A DNA stretch of 64,000 nucleotides from RUG12783 sp946409545 (GTDB lineage: Bacteria > Bacillota_I > Bacilli_A > RF39 > UBA660). Made by a program: the position numbers and the translations under genes. The notes under the pieces were generated by a model, which saw nothing but the letters and a program-made list of their open reading frames with translations, did not search any database and was not told where the DNA came from. The stretch spans positions 1-64,000 of the forward strand of contig CAMJWT010000005.1 of the NCBI GenBank assembly GCA_946409545.1. The letters run 5' to 3'. Positions 1 through 8,402 of the stretch are shown in pieces. Position 1 is the stretch's first letter. Each line of letters starts with the position of its first letter.

Positions 1-125
1 GTTTTACCAGCTCCATTTAAACCAATAAAGCCAATAATCTCTCCATCAGGTAATTCTAAACTAATATCATCAATTACCTTTTCTTCTTTTCCAAATGATT
101 TTGATACATGTTCTATTTTTATCAT
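1..125 (-). CDS. ABC transporter ATP-binding protein, N-terminal fragment
   Basis: The first 41 codons of an ABC ATPase that runs off the left edge of the window. The translation begins MIKIEHVSKSFG and reaches a Walker A motif, GLNGAGKT, right at the boundary. The start ATG (123-125) has AAGGAG seven bases upstream. The GLNGAGKT form of the P-loop is typical of exporter-type ATPases (CcmA/DrrA-like), so the partner is probably a membrane permease to the left of the window; that is inference. Substrate cannot be told from this fragment. Confidence 0.9.
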   Translation of the reverse strand, partial: MIKIEHVSKSFGKEEKVIDDISLELPDGEIIGFIGLNGAGK

Positions 126-190
126 AATAATCTCCTTATTATCATTATAACATAGACATATTTGTTATTATAAGATTTCACATATTTTTT

Positions 191-218
191 TAAATAAAAG
201 ATTGCTTTTTAGGCAATC
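191..218 (-). terminator. Rho-independent terminator
   Basis: On the minus strand GATTGC and GCAATC pair around a CTAAAAA loop and are followed by TTTTATTT. The stem begins inside the last codons of the zinc-ribbon gene and closes the run of genes that starts near 3072 or upstream. Confidence 0.75.
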
Positions 219-802
219 TCTTCTACTTTAATTTCATTAATGTAACCATCATTATCATAGTTAGTTGATACTTCATACTTTTCATTATCTTTTAATGTAT
301 GTTTAATATTAATAATTTTATCTTCTTCTATTGTTTTTTCATCTTTATAAATTAATGATACTTTTCTTTCATTTACTTTATTACTATTAACGATAACATC
401 TAAAAAGATCTTAATTTCTGAACCATACTTAGTTCCTGATACGAAAGCAAATTGTGTATTAAATGTAGTTTTATTAAATTCTTCTTTACTCTTATTACTT
501 CGCTCTTCCATTTGTTTTCTACTTTCTTCTTGATGATTTATAGAACTTCTTACAATTGTAAAGAAAAATACTAAAACACCAATAAAAATTACAACAAAAA
601 TAATCGTAGCGACTTTTGATATTTTACGATTTCTTTCAAAACCAAATTTAATAACATCTTTCATGTTATCATCCATTTTAATATTAATGTCAACACTTTC
701 ATTTAATTTATACTTTGATCCACAATGTTCACATACTGCATATTCATTATCTTTTTCAACTTTTAATTCCGCACCACATGAAGTACATTTCATTTTTTTC
801 AT
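209..802 (-). CDS. Zinc-ribbon membrane protein
   Basis: A 197-residue protein of unknown function. It starts with a zinc ribbon (Cys6, Cys9, Cys24, Cys27), followed by a short linker, one strongly hydrophobic segment at about residues 64-86, and a roughly 110-residue polar C-terminal domain that should lie outside the cell, because no signal peptide precedes the helix and the ribbon would stay in the cytoplasm. AGGAG six bases upstream supports the ATG at 802. It sits 13 bp after the 202-residue gene and is the last gene before a terminator. The ribbon-helix-outer domain plan recurs in three larger proteins at 25.6-33.7 kb, so it may belong to the same architectural group. Confidence 0.75.
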   Translation of the reverse strand: MKKMKCTSCGAELKVEKDNEYAVCEHCGSKYKLNESVDINIKMDDNMKDVIKFGFERNRKISKVATIIFVVIFIGVLVFFFTIVRSSINHQEESRKQMEERSNKSKEEFNKTTFNTQFAFVSGTKYGSEIKIFLDVIVNSNKVNERKVSLIYKDEKTIEEDKIINIKHTLKDNEKYEVSTNYDNDGYINEIKVEEIA

Positions 803-815
803 ATTTTTCTCCTAT

Positions 816-1424
816 TTAAATCATTCTTGAATCATATTGATTCATTTCTTCAGAATTACAATAACCAATATATGCATATGTTCCATTTAACTTTGATGGA
901 TTAAAACCATATATTGTCATTCGTGAATGTCCTTCTATTATTAAATATTTTTTATCATTACATGTTAATAAAATTATTGGTGGAAACATCTTTTTACCTA
1001 ACAAATTAACTCCATCTAAAATAGGTTTATTAGATACTTCATATATTTCAATACCATTTTTAATATTCTTAACAGCTTCTAAGGGACTTCCTGTATTATT
1101 AGATAATTCATTCCAATAATCATAATTAATATAATAAATGTTATTAATATCATTACTAGATAATTCACAATATTTCCATTTAACATTTTTAGGAAAGTTA
1201 TTAAATAATTCACTATCTGGATATCCTCTAAATAATTTCAATATTTCAAATCTTTTTTTATTTTCATCACTATTAAAGATATCTCCATTATCAATAATAT
1301 TTCGATCAATACCTAGATCACTTAAAACATCGAATAATTCATTATTAAATCTTACTGAATCCATCTCTCCTTTTAAAAATTCTAGAATCATTTCTTCTTC
1401 ACTAGCATCTCTTATTACTTTCAT
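816..1424 (-). CDS. Conserved hypothetical protein, ParB-like motif
   Basis: A soluble 202-residue protein with no signal peptide or membrane helix. Near the C-terminus a hydrophobic strand is followed by IIEGHSR (EGHSR at about residues 164-168), which resembles the EGH-R core of the ParB/Srx nucleotide-binding fold; the rest of that fold is not obvious to me, so the assignment is weak. The N-terminal half is acidic and helical. Its ATG overlaps the TAA of the TrpF-like gene by one base (TAATG), with GAGGAG upstream, so the two are translationally coupled. Function unknown. Confidence 0.6.
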   Translation of the reverse strand: MKVIRDASEEEMILEFLKGEMDSVRFNNELFDVLSDLGIDRNIIDNGDIFNSDENKKRFEILKLFRGYPDSELFNNFPKNVKWKYCELSSNDINNIYYINYDYWNELSNNTGSPLEAVKNIKNGIEIYEVSNKPILDGVNLLGKKMFPPIILLTCNDKKYLIIEGHSRMTIYGFNPSKLNGTYAYIGYCNSEEMNQYDSRMI

Positions 1425-2077
1425 TATATCTCCTCTTTGGCATTATAAATAAAATCTCTTACTTTATCTTTATCTTTAACACCTTTATCATTCTTGCAAC
1501 CACTATTAACATCAACACCATATGGTCTTGCAAGTTTAATGGCATCTTTTACATTATTTGGATTTAAACCACCCGCTAAAAAAGTTGGTTTATTAAGTAT
1601 ACTTATTAATTTCCTACTTTTATTCCAATCATGAGTTAATCCTGTACCACCAACTTGATTTGTTTTCAAATTAAAACTATCAAGTAAATAGAAATCGACA
1701 TATTTCATTTTTTGATAATCAGTGCATATCTTACCATCACTAGATACATGGATTAATCTTACTAGTTTAACATTTGGTAATTCTTTTCTAATTAATAGAA
1801 CTTCATCTTCAGATATATCCGAATGTAATTGAATAGTATTATTACCAATAAACTTTGTTAATTCTATAATTTCTTTAGCATTAGTTAAATGTGTTACTAA
1901 AGAAACATCACATTTACCTTTAGCAAAAGTAGCTATTTCACGAGCTTTAAATTTATCTACAAAATCATCACTTGTATGCTCTTGTCCTACAAGTATTCCT
2001 ATAATATCTGCTCCAAAATCAATAGACATTTTAGCATCTTCAACACTTCTATTAGCACATATTTTTACTTTGATCAT
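1424..2077 (-). CDS. trpF: Phosphoribosylanthranilate isomerase-like protein
   Basis: A 217-residue TIM barrel of the TrpF family, which isomerises phosphoribosylanthranilate to CdRP in tryptophan synthesis. Landmarks: KICANRS at the first strand, keeping the catalytic Cys (the usual form is KICG); YLLDSF, keeping the catalytic Asp; GGTGLTHDW and FLAGGLNPNNV, the phosphate-binding segments; and VDVNSG near the end. Length is normal for the family. No other trp gene lies in the window and the neighbours are unrelated, so the true substrate could differ. It overlaps the next gene by one base. Confidence 0.82.
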   Translation of the reverse strand: MIKVKICANRSVEDAKMSIDFGADIIGILVGQEHTSDDFVDKFKAREIATFAKGKCDVSLVTHLTNAKEIIELTKFIGNNTIQLHSDISEDEVLLIRKELPNVKLVRLIHVSSDGKICTDYQKMKYVDFYLLDSFNLKTNQVGGTGLTHDWNKSRKLISILNKPTFLAGGLNPNNVKDAIKLARPYGVDVNSGCKNDKGVKDKDKVRDFIYNAKEEI

Positions 2078-2086
2078 TATATCTCC

Positions 2087-2479
2087 TTAATCCATACAAT
2101 TATCGATACTTCCAAGATCATAAATATTTTTATACCCAGCATTAATTAATGTTGAAGCAGCTTTACTACTTCTTGCCCCACTCCTACAATAGACAATAAT
2201 GTCTTTTTCTAAATCATCTACAACATCTTTTATCTTATCACCTATTACTGTATAAGAAATATTAATAGCATTATCTAAATGCTCACTATCATATTCATCA
2301 AGTTCACGAACATCAATTAAAATAGCTCCTTCTTTAACTAATTCTTTCATCTCGTTACAAGATACTTTAGTAATAGATATTTTATTACTATTATCCTTTA
2401 TCATTTCTTTTTTATCTTCATTATCTTTACAACCAACAACTAAAAACAAGAAACACATTAATACTATTATTTTTTTCAT
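2087..2479 (-). CDS. Rhodanese-domain lipoprotein
   Basis: A 130-residue secreted single-domain rhodanese. Residues 1-17 form a lipoprotein signal peptide with the lipobox VVGC (Cys17 would be lipid-modified), a short polar spacer follows, and the rest is a rhodanese fold with the substrate motif IDVRE and the active-site loop CRSGARS (Cys98 at about residues 98-104). Rhodaneses transfer sulfane sulfur; the role of membrane-tethered ones is poorly known. ATG has GAGGAG upstream. It lies 9 bp before the TrpF-like gene in the same direction. Confidence 0.88.
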   Translation of the reverse strand: MKKIIVLMCFLFLVVGCKDNEDKKEMIKDNSNKISITKVSCNEMKELVKEGAILIDVRELDEYDSEHLDNAINISYTVIGDKIKDVVDDLEKDIIVYCRSGARSSKAASTLINAGYKNIYDLGSIDNCMD

Positions 2480-2515
2480 AATAACTCCTCAAAATAATTG
2501 TATCATAATAAAACT

Positions 2516-2543
2516 AAAAAGGATAAATCACTTTATCCTTTTT
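2516..2543. terminator. Rho-independent terminator after HD gene
   Basis: AAAAGGATAAA pairs with TTTATCCTTTT around a four-base loop, with an A tract on one side and a T tract on the other, so it can work in both directions. It overlaps the stop of the HD-domain gene. Confidence 0.75.
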
Positions 2544-3072
2544 TCATTAATATTTTATTTCTTGTTTCTTCTATATATCTTTTTCTTTTTTCCAATCTAT
2601 CAGGATTATGAGCTAAGGCATCACATTTTTGAATACCAAATAGTTTTAAACATAATTCATAATTATTATCTAATTGTTCATCTGTAATAGGATCATCATG
2701 ATGAAGAATTAAATAACATATATAATTTATATAATCGTCATTATAACCTAATCTTTTTAAGATAACACGAGATATCTCTTCAGATTTTTTAGGATGATTC
2801 CAAAAATGTCTACATTGTCTTATTTCATCTTCTTGATAAGAATGAGGTTTTCCAATATCATGAAGTAATAAACATAACCTTGTATCATAATCTTTCTCTG
2901 ATAAACTCAAAGCTAAAAGAGTATGATTCCAAACATCTAAATGATGATTAGGGTTATTATGAGGAAAATTAAACATACTTTTAATCTCTGGAATAATTTC
3001 TACTAAATAATCAATATTTTGATTTATTGATTCCACAACATCATCCGCTAATAAAATGTTCTCTAAATCCAT
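2533..3072 (-). CDS. HD-domain phosphohydrolase
   Basis: A 179-residue protein with the HD metal-site pattern: an early HHLDVWNHT helix, the central LLHDIGKP motif that gives the superfamily its name, a later HFWNHPKKSEE segment, and LILHHDDP. The arrangement is like the HD half of bacterial CCA-adding enzymes, but there is no nucleotidyltransferase domain. Likely a metal-dependent phosphohydrolase acting on a nucleotide or cyclic phosphate; substrate unknown. ATG at 3072 is chosen because GGAGG lies five bases upstream; an upstream TTG in frame is part of that site. Confidence 0.82.
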   Translation of the reverse strand: MDLENILLADDVVESINQNIDYLVEIIPEIKSMFNFPHNNPNHHLDVWNHTLLALSLSEKDYDTRLCLLLHDIGKPHSYQEDEIRQCRHFWNHPKKSEEISRVILKRLGYNDDYINYICYLILHHDDPITDEQLDNNYELCLKLFGIQKCDALAHNPDRLEKRKRYIEETRNKILMKKG

Positions 3073-3097
3073 AATATCCTCCAAAAGATATTAGTTA

Positions 3098-4690
3098 TTA
3101 TATCATATTATTCATCTTTCTAAAATTATCTAATGCATCTAGTTTTTCTTCTAATGTTTGAAGATATACTCTTTTATCACTATCTTCTTCCATTACAACT
3201 ACATATAATTGATCATTTTCATTAGTACAAACACTAGCTATACCATTTGTAGTTGCATATAGTTTTTCATTAACATCATATGTGCTGGCCATATATTCTT
3301 CATATGATACCATTTTAGTCGTATTTTCATCAATTTGTTGCCATAGATAAACGTATCCTTTATTGATAGCTTCTTTTAAAGATATATTTTTTACAGTAAG
3401 CGCAGTATAATAAGAGCCTTCTTTTTTAATTTTTCTTTCATTAAAATAATAACGAGTTAAAGTAGTAGATGTTTTCAATAAAGTTATTGCAATATCATCG
3501 CTAGTACTAATTCCATATTTATTTTCATATACTTTATCAAGAAGTCTATCTAATGAATCAAATTTTTTTTGAACTTCTTCTTCATTATAATCAATATCTC
3601 CCCTATTAGGTCTTGATAAATCATTTAAGAAAACTCGATATTCTTTGTCAGTTAAATATGGTTTAATAGCTTTACTAATATAATCAAAATTACCACCAAT
3701 AACATAATATAAAATTGGTTCTGGTCCAATTATTTCCATCAATTTCTTTGTTAAATAAACTTCTTGGGGATATGATGTTAAAGATGAATCTTCAAAATAT
3801 TCATATGATAATATTTCCGCTGTTGCTTCTGTCAATACATTATAATTTAAACCACATTGACACAAATGAATAAATTCATGAGAAATAATATTTTTAAATA
3901 ATTTATCCGTCAAACAATTATCTGCTATATATAAACTATTAGGGTCAACCATAGGTCTATAATAACCATTTCGATATTTTTCAGGTTTAAAAGTTTTTAT
4001 ACTAATATCATTAAATTTTGTACTATATTCAAATTTAGAATAATTACTACTATTAACATATTTTACAATATCTTCTAAGAAATCTTTATTCGCTAAAAAC
4101 AATTGATCTTCCGTCTCTAAATATTCTGATGAACGTATTTTCTTAATTAAATCATTAACTTCAATATCCTTACTTCCTGTTACTATACTAAGAATAGGAA
4201 TTGGTCCTAAATCATTAATTATTTTAGGATTACTTACAACATAAAAAGAATTAGCAATTAAGACTACCATGATGACGTACATTAAACCATGGCATGTAGC
4301 ATGCACTACTTTTCCACCTAACCTAAAAATCTTTTCTTTAAAAGAAAGATGTTCTTCTTTTCGCCATCCATTATCTGTTAAACCAATATTTTCTACTTTA
4401 TATACTTCTCCATCTTCACCATTATTTAGGAAGAACATTATATAACTTTCAACACCATTTAAAAAATAATGTTTAAATCCTGTTTTATTATCAAGAACTA
4501 CTTTATATTCTCCTTCATTAGGTAATACTTTTTGATCTTTAGATAAGATAAATTCCTTGAATATATCAAGATCTTCTTTTTTTAGAGACTCTATTTTTCC
4601 ATCATTATAAAAAGAACATCCTTTAAGGGCTTTATCCTGGATATCAATAATTATATTTCTATTTTCATCTTCAATTAAGATTCTTTCCAT
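3098..4690 (-). CDS. Membrane protein with HExxH metallopeptidase-like domain
   Basis: A 530-residue protein. Residues 1-115 form a polar, probably cytoplasmic N-terminal part; residues 131-152 are a membrane helix; the remainder should be outside the cell. HEFIH at 271-275 supplies two zinc ligands and the catalytic Glu, and a downstream TEATAE stretch (Glu288 or Glu292) can supply the third ligand as in gluzincins. I cannot place it in a named peptidase family. ATG has AGGAG six bases upstream. It stands alone between two terminators and the HD gene. Substrate unknown; may act on wall or surface proteins (inference). Confidence 0.68.
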   Translation of the reverse strand: MERILIEDENRNIIIDIQDKALKGCSFYNDGKIESLKKEDLDIFKEFILSKDQKVLPNEGEYKVVLDNKTGFKHYFLNGVESYIMFFLNNGEDGEVYKVENIGLTDNGWRKEEHLSFKEKIFRLGGKVVHATCHGLMYVIMVVLIANSFYVVSNPKIINDLGPIPILSIVTGSKDIEVNDLIKKIRSSEYLETEDQLFLANKDFLEDIVKYVNSSNYSKFEYSTKFNDISIKTFKPEKYRNGYYRPMVDPNSLYIADNCLTDKLFKNIISHEFIHLCQCGLNYNVLTEATAEILSYEYFEDSSLTSYPQEVYLTKKLMEIIGPEPILYYVIGGNFDYISKAIKPYLTDKEYRVFLNDLSRPNRGDIDYNEEEVQKKFDSLDRLLDKVYENKYGISTSDDIAITLLKTSTTLTRYYFNERKIKKEGSYYTALTVKNISLKEAINKGYVYLWQQIDENTTKMVSYEEYMASTYDVNEKLYATTNGIASVCTNENDQLYVVVMEEDSDKRVYLQTLEEKLDALDNFRKMNNMI

Positions 4691-4725
4691 AAGTACTCCT
4701 ATGATATCTATATTAAATATATCAT

Positions 4726-4750
4726 AAAAAAAAGACTATTATAAGTCTCT
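4726..4750 (-). terminator. Rho-independent terminator after HAD gene
   Basis: On the minus strand AGACT and AGTCT pair around TATAAT and run into an eight-base T tract. It lies just past the stop of the HAD hydrolase gene. Confidence 0.65.
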
Positions 4751-4755
4751 TTATT

Positions 4756-5409
4756 TTATAAATTATATAAATCATGTATTATTTTATATTTACTATCATT
4801 AACTACTTTTTCACGATCCATTAATAAGACATCAAAACCTTTTTCTTTAGCTGCATCTAAATTAATTTCCGTATCATCAATAAATAGGGCTTCTCCTTTT
4901 TTAATATTAAAATCTTTAATAGGATAATCAAAGAATACTTTATCTCTTTTTAAAGCTTCATAGACTGATGAAATATAAACTTTTTCAAAATAATGATCTA
5001 ACTTATATTCTTTTAAATAATTATTTACACATGGCCAATTATCTGTTAATAATATTAATTTATATTTTTCTTTTAATTTATCAAGTTCATCATAAATAGA
5101 GTCATATAAACTATATTTAGTATGATTATAAGTACGATCATAAGCAAGTGGCTTTGCAAGTTCTATATCAAAATTTAATTCTTTTAAAATACTACCATAA
5201 AACCTTATAAACATATCATATTCTTCTTCTAAGGTAATTAGTTTTTCAGATAATAAATAACTATATTTTTTTCTTATTTCATTAAACTTTTCTATATCAA
5301 TTTTACTTACATCAATTAATTCATGAAACTTTGGTGTTATATCCCAATCACCTGTTGTTGGGGCAACTAAAACTTTACCGAAATCTAGGACAAGATATTT
5401 ATATTTCAT
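4756..5409 (-). CDS. HAD-superfamily hydrolase
   Basis: A 217-residue HAD phosphatase. Motif I is DFGKVL (nucleophile Asp9), motif II LLTDNW, motif III is the Lys near KRDKV, and motif IV FIDDTEINLDAA. The Gly two residues after the nucleophile, in place of the usual second Asp, is seen in the YihX-like and epoxide-hydrolase-like subgroup, so it may be a sugar-phosphate phosphatase of that type (inference). The helical cap after motif I fits a class I enzyme. AGGAG upstream of ATG. First of a HIT-Nudix-HAD run in transcription order, where it is the last gene. Confidence 0.85.
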   Translation of the reverse strand: MKYKYLVLDFGKVLVAPTTGDWDITPKFHELIDVSKIDIEKFNEIRKKYSYLLSEKLITLEEEYDMFIRFYGSILKELNFDIELAKPLAYDRTYNHTKYSLYDSIYDELDKLKEKYKLILLTDNWPCVNNYLKEYKLDHYFEKVYISSVYEALKRDKVFFDYPIKDFNIKKGEALFIDDTEINLDAAKEKGFDVLLMDREKVVNDSKYKIIHDLYNL

Positions 5410-5417
5410 TCTTACTC

Positions 5418-5972
5418 CTAATTATTTGTTAGTTTTTTTATTAACTTTTTATGAACAGGTCTTACCCAATCAACCATTGTTTCATCAGTTGCTTCACTAA
5501 ATGGTATCCATTTAACGCCTTTTGATTCATCTTCACGGAAGACAAGAGGGATTGTATCATCAGCTTCCATTAAATAAATACAATCGAAATGAATATGAGC
5601 TGATACATATTTACCACGTTTAATATGGCCTTTTACAGGAGCTGATTGAATTCCATAAATATTTTCATCTAATACTTTTACATCAAGTCCTGTTTCTTCT
5701 TTTACTTCACGAACAGCAACTTCAAGTAAGTTTTCAATACCATCAGCATGCCCTCCAGGATAAATCCATCCATCATTTATAATGTGATAAACAACAACCA
5801 TTTCCGTATGATCTTTATTAACAACAAAGGCTGATGCTGAAAAATGTCCAAAAGTATTCTCTCTTGTTAAGACATCATCAAAGGTATTAATAAAGGCTAA
5901 CATTTGTTCTTTATCTCTTTCCTCTTGTTCATCAAATGGTTCATAATTTTCAATTTGTTCTTTTAAATTCAT
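5418..5972 (-). CDS. Nudix hydrolase
   Basis: A 184-residue Nudix enzyme, which cleaves nucleoside diphosphates linked to another group. The Nudix box is clear: GHADGIE followed by REVKEETGL, matching G-x5-E-x7-REUxEExGU, with the metal-binding Glu residues present. The preceding YPGG and the length fit the family. AAGGAGG lies upstream of the ATG, which overlaps the TAA of the HIT gene by one base, so both are translated together. Substrate unknown. Confidence 0.9.
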   Translation of the reverse strand: MNLKEQIENYEPFDEQEERDKEQMLAFINTFDDVLTRENTFGHFSASAFVVNKDHTEMVVVYHIINDGWIYPGGHADGIENLLEVAVREVKEETGLDVKVLDENIYGIQSAPVKGHIKRGKYVSAHIHFDCIYLMEADDTIPLVFREDESKGVKWIPFSEATDETMVDWVRPVHKKLIKKLTNN

Positions 5973-6484
5973 TAATTTCCCTCCTTAATTTTATTTCTTA
6001 AAAGATTTATTTTTTCATAATCATTAATATATTCTTTTCTTTCTTTAACAAAATTCTTTGATCCTCTCTCTTCATAATCATAACGAGGTATTAACTGTAA
6101 ATGAAAATGATTCATTGGTCCATCACACATTGTGCATAAATATACACTTTCACATCCATAAACATTTTTTATAATATTCATAACTTTTTTAGCAAGAATA
6201 AATATTTTATTACAAGTAATATCATCTACTTCCATCATGTCTTTAAAATGCTTTTTAGTACTAATTGCTGTATGTCCAATACTTCTTGGATTAAAAACTA
6301 AAAAGACTTCAAATAATTCATCTTCATAAATCATTCTATCAGTGTTATCACCATATAAAATATGATCATTTTCTTTATCAAAACATGTTGGACAAATACC
6401 AGCATCTGTTAACTCTTTAGCTCCTATTTTTTTATCTTTAACAAGTTCTATTATTTGTTCTTTGGTTAACTCACTTATATTCAT
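5972..6484 (-). CDS. HIT-family nucleotide hydrolase or transferase
   Basis: A 170-residue histidine-triad protein. The catalytic motif is HFHLQ at about residues 126-130, with Gln in the third position, as in the GalT/Ap4A phosphorylase branch, not the HxHxH of Hint proteins. An N-terminal CPTC (Cys31, Cys34) with later Cys/His residues could bind zinc, as in that branch. AAGGAG upstream of ATG. Co-transcribed with Nudix and HAD genes, which together would act on nucleotide or sugar phosphates (inference from context). Confidence 0.85.
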   Translation of the reverse strand: MNISELTKEQIIELVKDKKIGAKELTDAGICPTCFDKENDHILYGDNTDRMIYEDELFEVFLVFNPRSIGHTAISTKKHFKDMMEVDDITCNKIFILAKKVMNIIKNVYGCESVYLCTMCDGPMNHFHLQLIPRYDYEERGSKNFVKERKEYINDYEKINLLRNKIKEGN

Positions 6485-6533
6485 AAAACTCCTTTAATCA
6501 ATACACTTCGTATTATAACAAATATGATTAAAC

Positions 6534-6562
6534 AAAAAAAGGTTATTAACATATTAATAACC
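6534..6562 (-). terminator. Rho-independent terminator after phosphoesterase gene
   Basis: GGTTATTAA pairs with TTAATAACC around a four-base loop, followed on the minus strand by a seven-base T tract. Confidence 0.8.
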
Positions 6563-8293
6563 TTATCTTGGTTCACCAAATAAATCACTTGGAACTGATG
6601 ATACAAAATTACTAGGTTGTTTGATACCTAATCCATATAAAACAATGGATGCAACATCACGATTTCTAATACCACTTGTAAATCTTGTTTTATTGACTGA
6701 ATGACCTCGTACTGCAACGATAGTTGATAATTCTTCTTTACTATTTCCACCATGACCACCTTTTGTTTCACCATGATCAGCAACTAAAATAAGTAATGTA
6801 TCATCAAGCATTTTCTTTTCTACAATTTTATTATATATTTCACCAACTAAGCCATCAATATATTTAAGTTTATTATAATATTCACTACTAAAGCCACCAT
6901 GAGCATGAGCAGCTGCATCAGCTTCATCAAAATGAATAAATAATAATGTTGGTTTCGTCGAATCTAAATATGATTTAACTAAATTAGTAACACCTTTATC
7001 CGAACCAGAAGTTTGTTTTTTAACATTCAAATCCGTTTCAACAATACCATGATTAATTGGATTCCAATGAACGATTGAAGCTAAATTAGCATCAGGATAT
7101 GCCTTACGTACATAATAGAAAATTGAATGATTAGCTGAACTTGAATCTCGTTGTTTAGCAGCAATAGAATCATTAGTAAAACCATGCGTTTTACAGGCAA
7201 CACCGGTTAAAATAGATCCCCAGTTTTGGGCACTAATTGTTATATCTTCCGATCTTCCATCATGCCTAAATGCATAATTACCAAAAATCTTATCAAAATT
7301 TGGTGAATCAACTTTAGAGAAAGCAGCCCCAGCTCCATCCACACCAATAATAATGACATGTTTATAAGCACCAAAACTATCATATTTTTCAATAGTTGTT
7401 TTACAAGTAACCGTCTTCTTTATGTTATCTTTATCAATAACAGTTACTTTATTTTCACGATATTGTTTATTAAACTTATGAGGATTATCTATTGCCCCTA
7501 CTCCATTATAATAATATTTATTAATATCTTTATTAGCAGTTACAGAAATCGTTGTTTCTCTATTTTTTACAATAGCACTACAAGATACTTCAAGAGGTTT
7601 TATAATACCAGTTACCTCTACTTTTCTTTCTAATCTATTTCCATATTTATCAATAATTATGAAACTATAAGTACCATTTTCACTAAAAGAATATGTACTA
7701 TTTTCATTTTTCTCTGTTCCATCAGGTAAAACATATGAACTTACTTTACTACTATCCATTGTAATTGATGCCGTAATCGAATCAAACTTACCACCTGAAT
7801 CATATTGAACTATAAAATAATCTTTAAAGTCACTAACATGTAATCTTCTTTCTAATGACTTTTTTAAATCAGGACTAAGATAACTTATACGACATAAACC
7901 ATTTTTAGACATATCACAACTATTATAAACTTTGACGTTACTAGAGCAATCAACACCATCTAAATATGCAGTTACCATTGGATCATCATATTTACCATTT
8001 AATAAAATATAAACATCAGTTTCTCCATTAAGAGTAAAGACTCTAAATTTCCCAACTTTTATTTCTCTTGTTAATACTTTTTTTCCATACTTATAAGTTC
8101 TTTTGTAGGTTCCTTCTTCATTAATATTAATATTATCTTCAACAACAACTTCACTAGATAAATCTTCATCACCACGTTTAATAGTAAAACCTGGATCATA
8201 AAACTCTTCTCCAATATTAAGTTTTATTACTTTATCACCTTTTAATTCAAATACTACACTATTTGCATTTACGATTAATAAAACCGCGAACAC
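6563..8293 (-). CDS. Secreted alkaline-phosphatase-superfamily phosphoesterase, N-terminus interrupted
   Basis: A protein of at least 576 residues. The first 290 residues are beta-rich, with several Ig-like domains of the bacterial DUF5011 style (repeated G-x-Y and DKYGN turns). The C-terminal 280 residues are a phosphodiesterase/sulfatase-like catalytic domain: IIIGVDGAGA (metal ligand Asp), a WGSILTG segment at the nucleophile position, HFDEADAAAHAHG, and VADHGETKGGHGG. The longest open frame begins at a GTG (8293) inside what should be a signal anchor, without a ribosome binding site. The natural ATG is at 8359 but a TAA at 8336-8338 separates it, so the gene may be inactive or misassembled. 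Confidence 0.72.
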   Translation of the reverse strand: MFAVLLIVNANSVVFELKGDKVIKLNIGEEFYDPGFTIKRGDEDLSSEVVVEDNININEEGTYKRTYKYGKKVLTREIKVGKFRVFTLNGETDVYILLNGKYDDPMVTAYLDGVDCSSNVKVYNSCDMSKNGLCRISYLSPDLKKSLERRLHVSDFKDYFIVQYDSGGKFDSITASITMDSSKVSSYVLPDGTEKNENSTYSFSENGTYSFIIIDKYGNRLERKVEVTGIIKPLEVSCSAIVKNRETTISVTANKDINKYYYNGVGAIDNPHKFNKQYRENKVTVIDKDNIKKTVTCKTTIEKYDSFGAYKHVIIIGVDGAGAAFSKVDSPNFDKIFGNYAFRHDGRSEDITISAQNWGSILTGVACKTHGFTNDSIAAKQRDSSSANHSIFYYVRKAYPDANLASIVHWNPINHGIVETDLNVKKQTSGSDKGVTNLVKSYLDSTKPTLLFIHFDEADAAAHAHGGFSSEYYNKLKYIDGLVGEIYNKIVEKKMLDDTLLILVADHGETKGGHGGNSKEELSTIVAVRGHSVNKTRFTSGIRNRDVASIVLYGLGIKQPSNFVSSVPSDLFGEPR

Positions 8294-8359
8294 AATTATT
8301 GAAAGTATTAAAACACCAATAATAATATCAATTGTTTAAACCCTTTTCTTTTTCTTCAT
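8294..8359 (-). pseudogene. Interrupted signal-anchor region of the phosphoesterase gene
   Basis: On the minus strand an ATG at 8357-8359 opens MKKKKRV, then TAA at 8336-8338, then in the same frame TIDIIIGVLILSIIV and on into the phosphoesterase. Together these make a normal basic-then-hydrophobic signal anchor broken only by the one stop codon. AGG lies about nine bases before the ATG. A single C-to-T change (CAA to TAA) would explain it. It could be a true nonsense mutation, a population variant, or a base-calling error. Confidence 0.7.
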
Positions 8360-8402
8360 AAGAACCTACTATATTATTAATTATAACACATTTAAAACTA
8401 TT

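Noticed and set aside
1138..1452. Plus-strand open frame opposite the 202-residue gene
   Set aside because: It is antisense to a better-supported gene, has no ribosome binding site and a leucine/serine/asparagine-rich composition typical of shadows of AT-rich genes.
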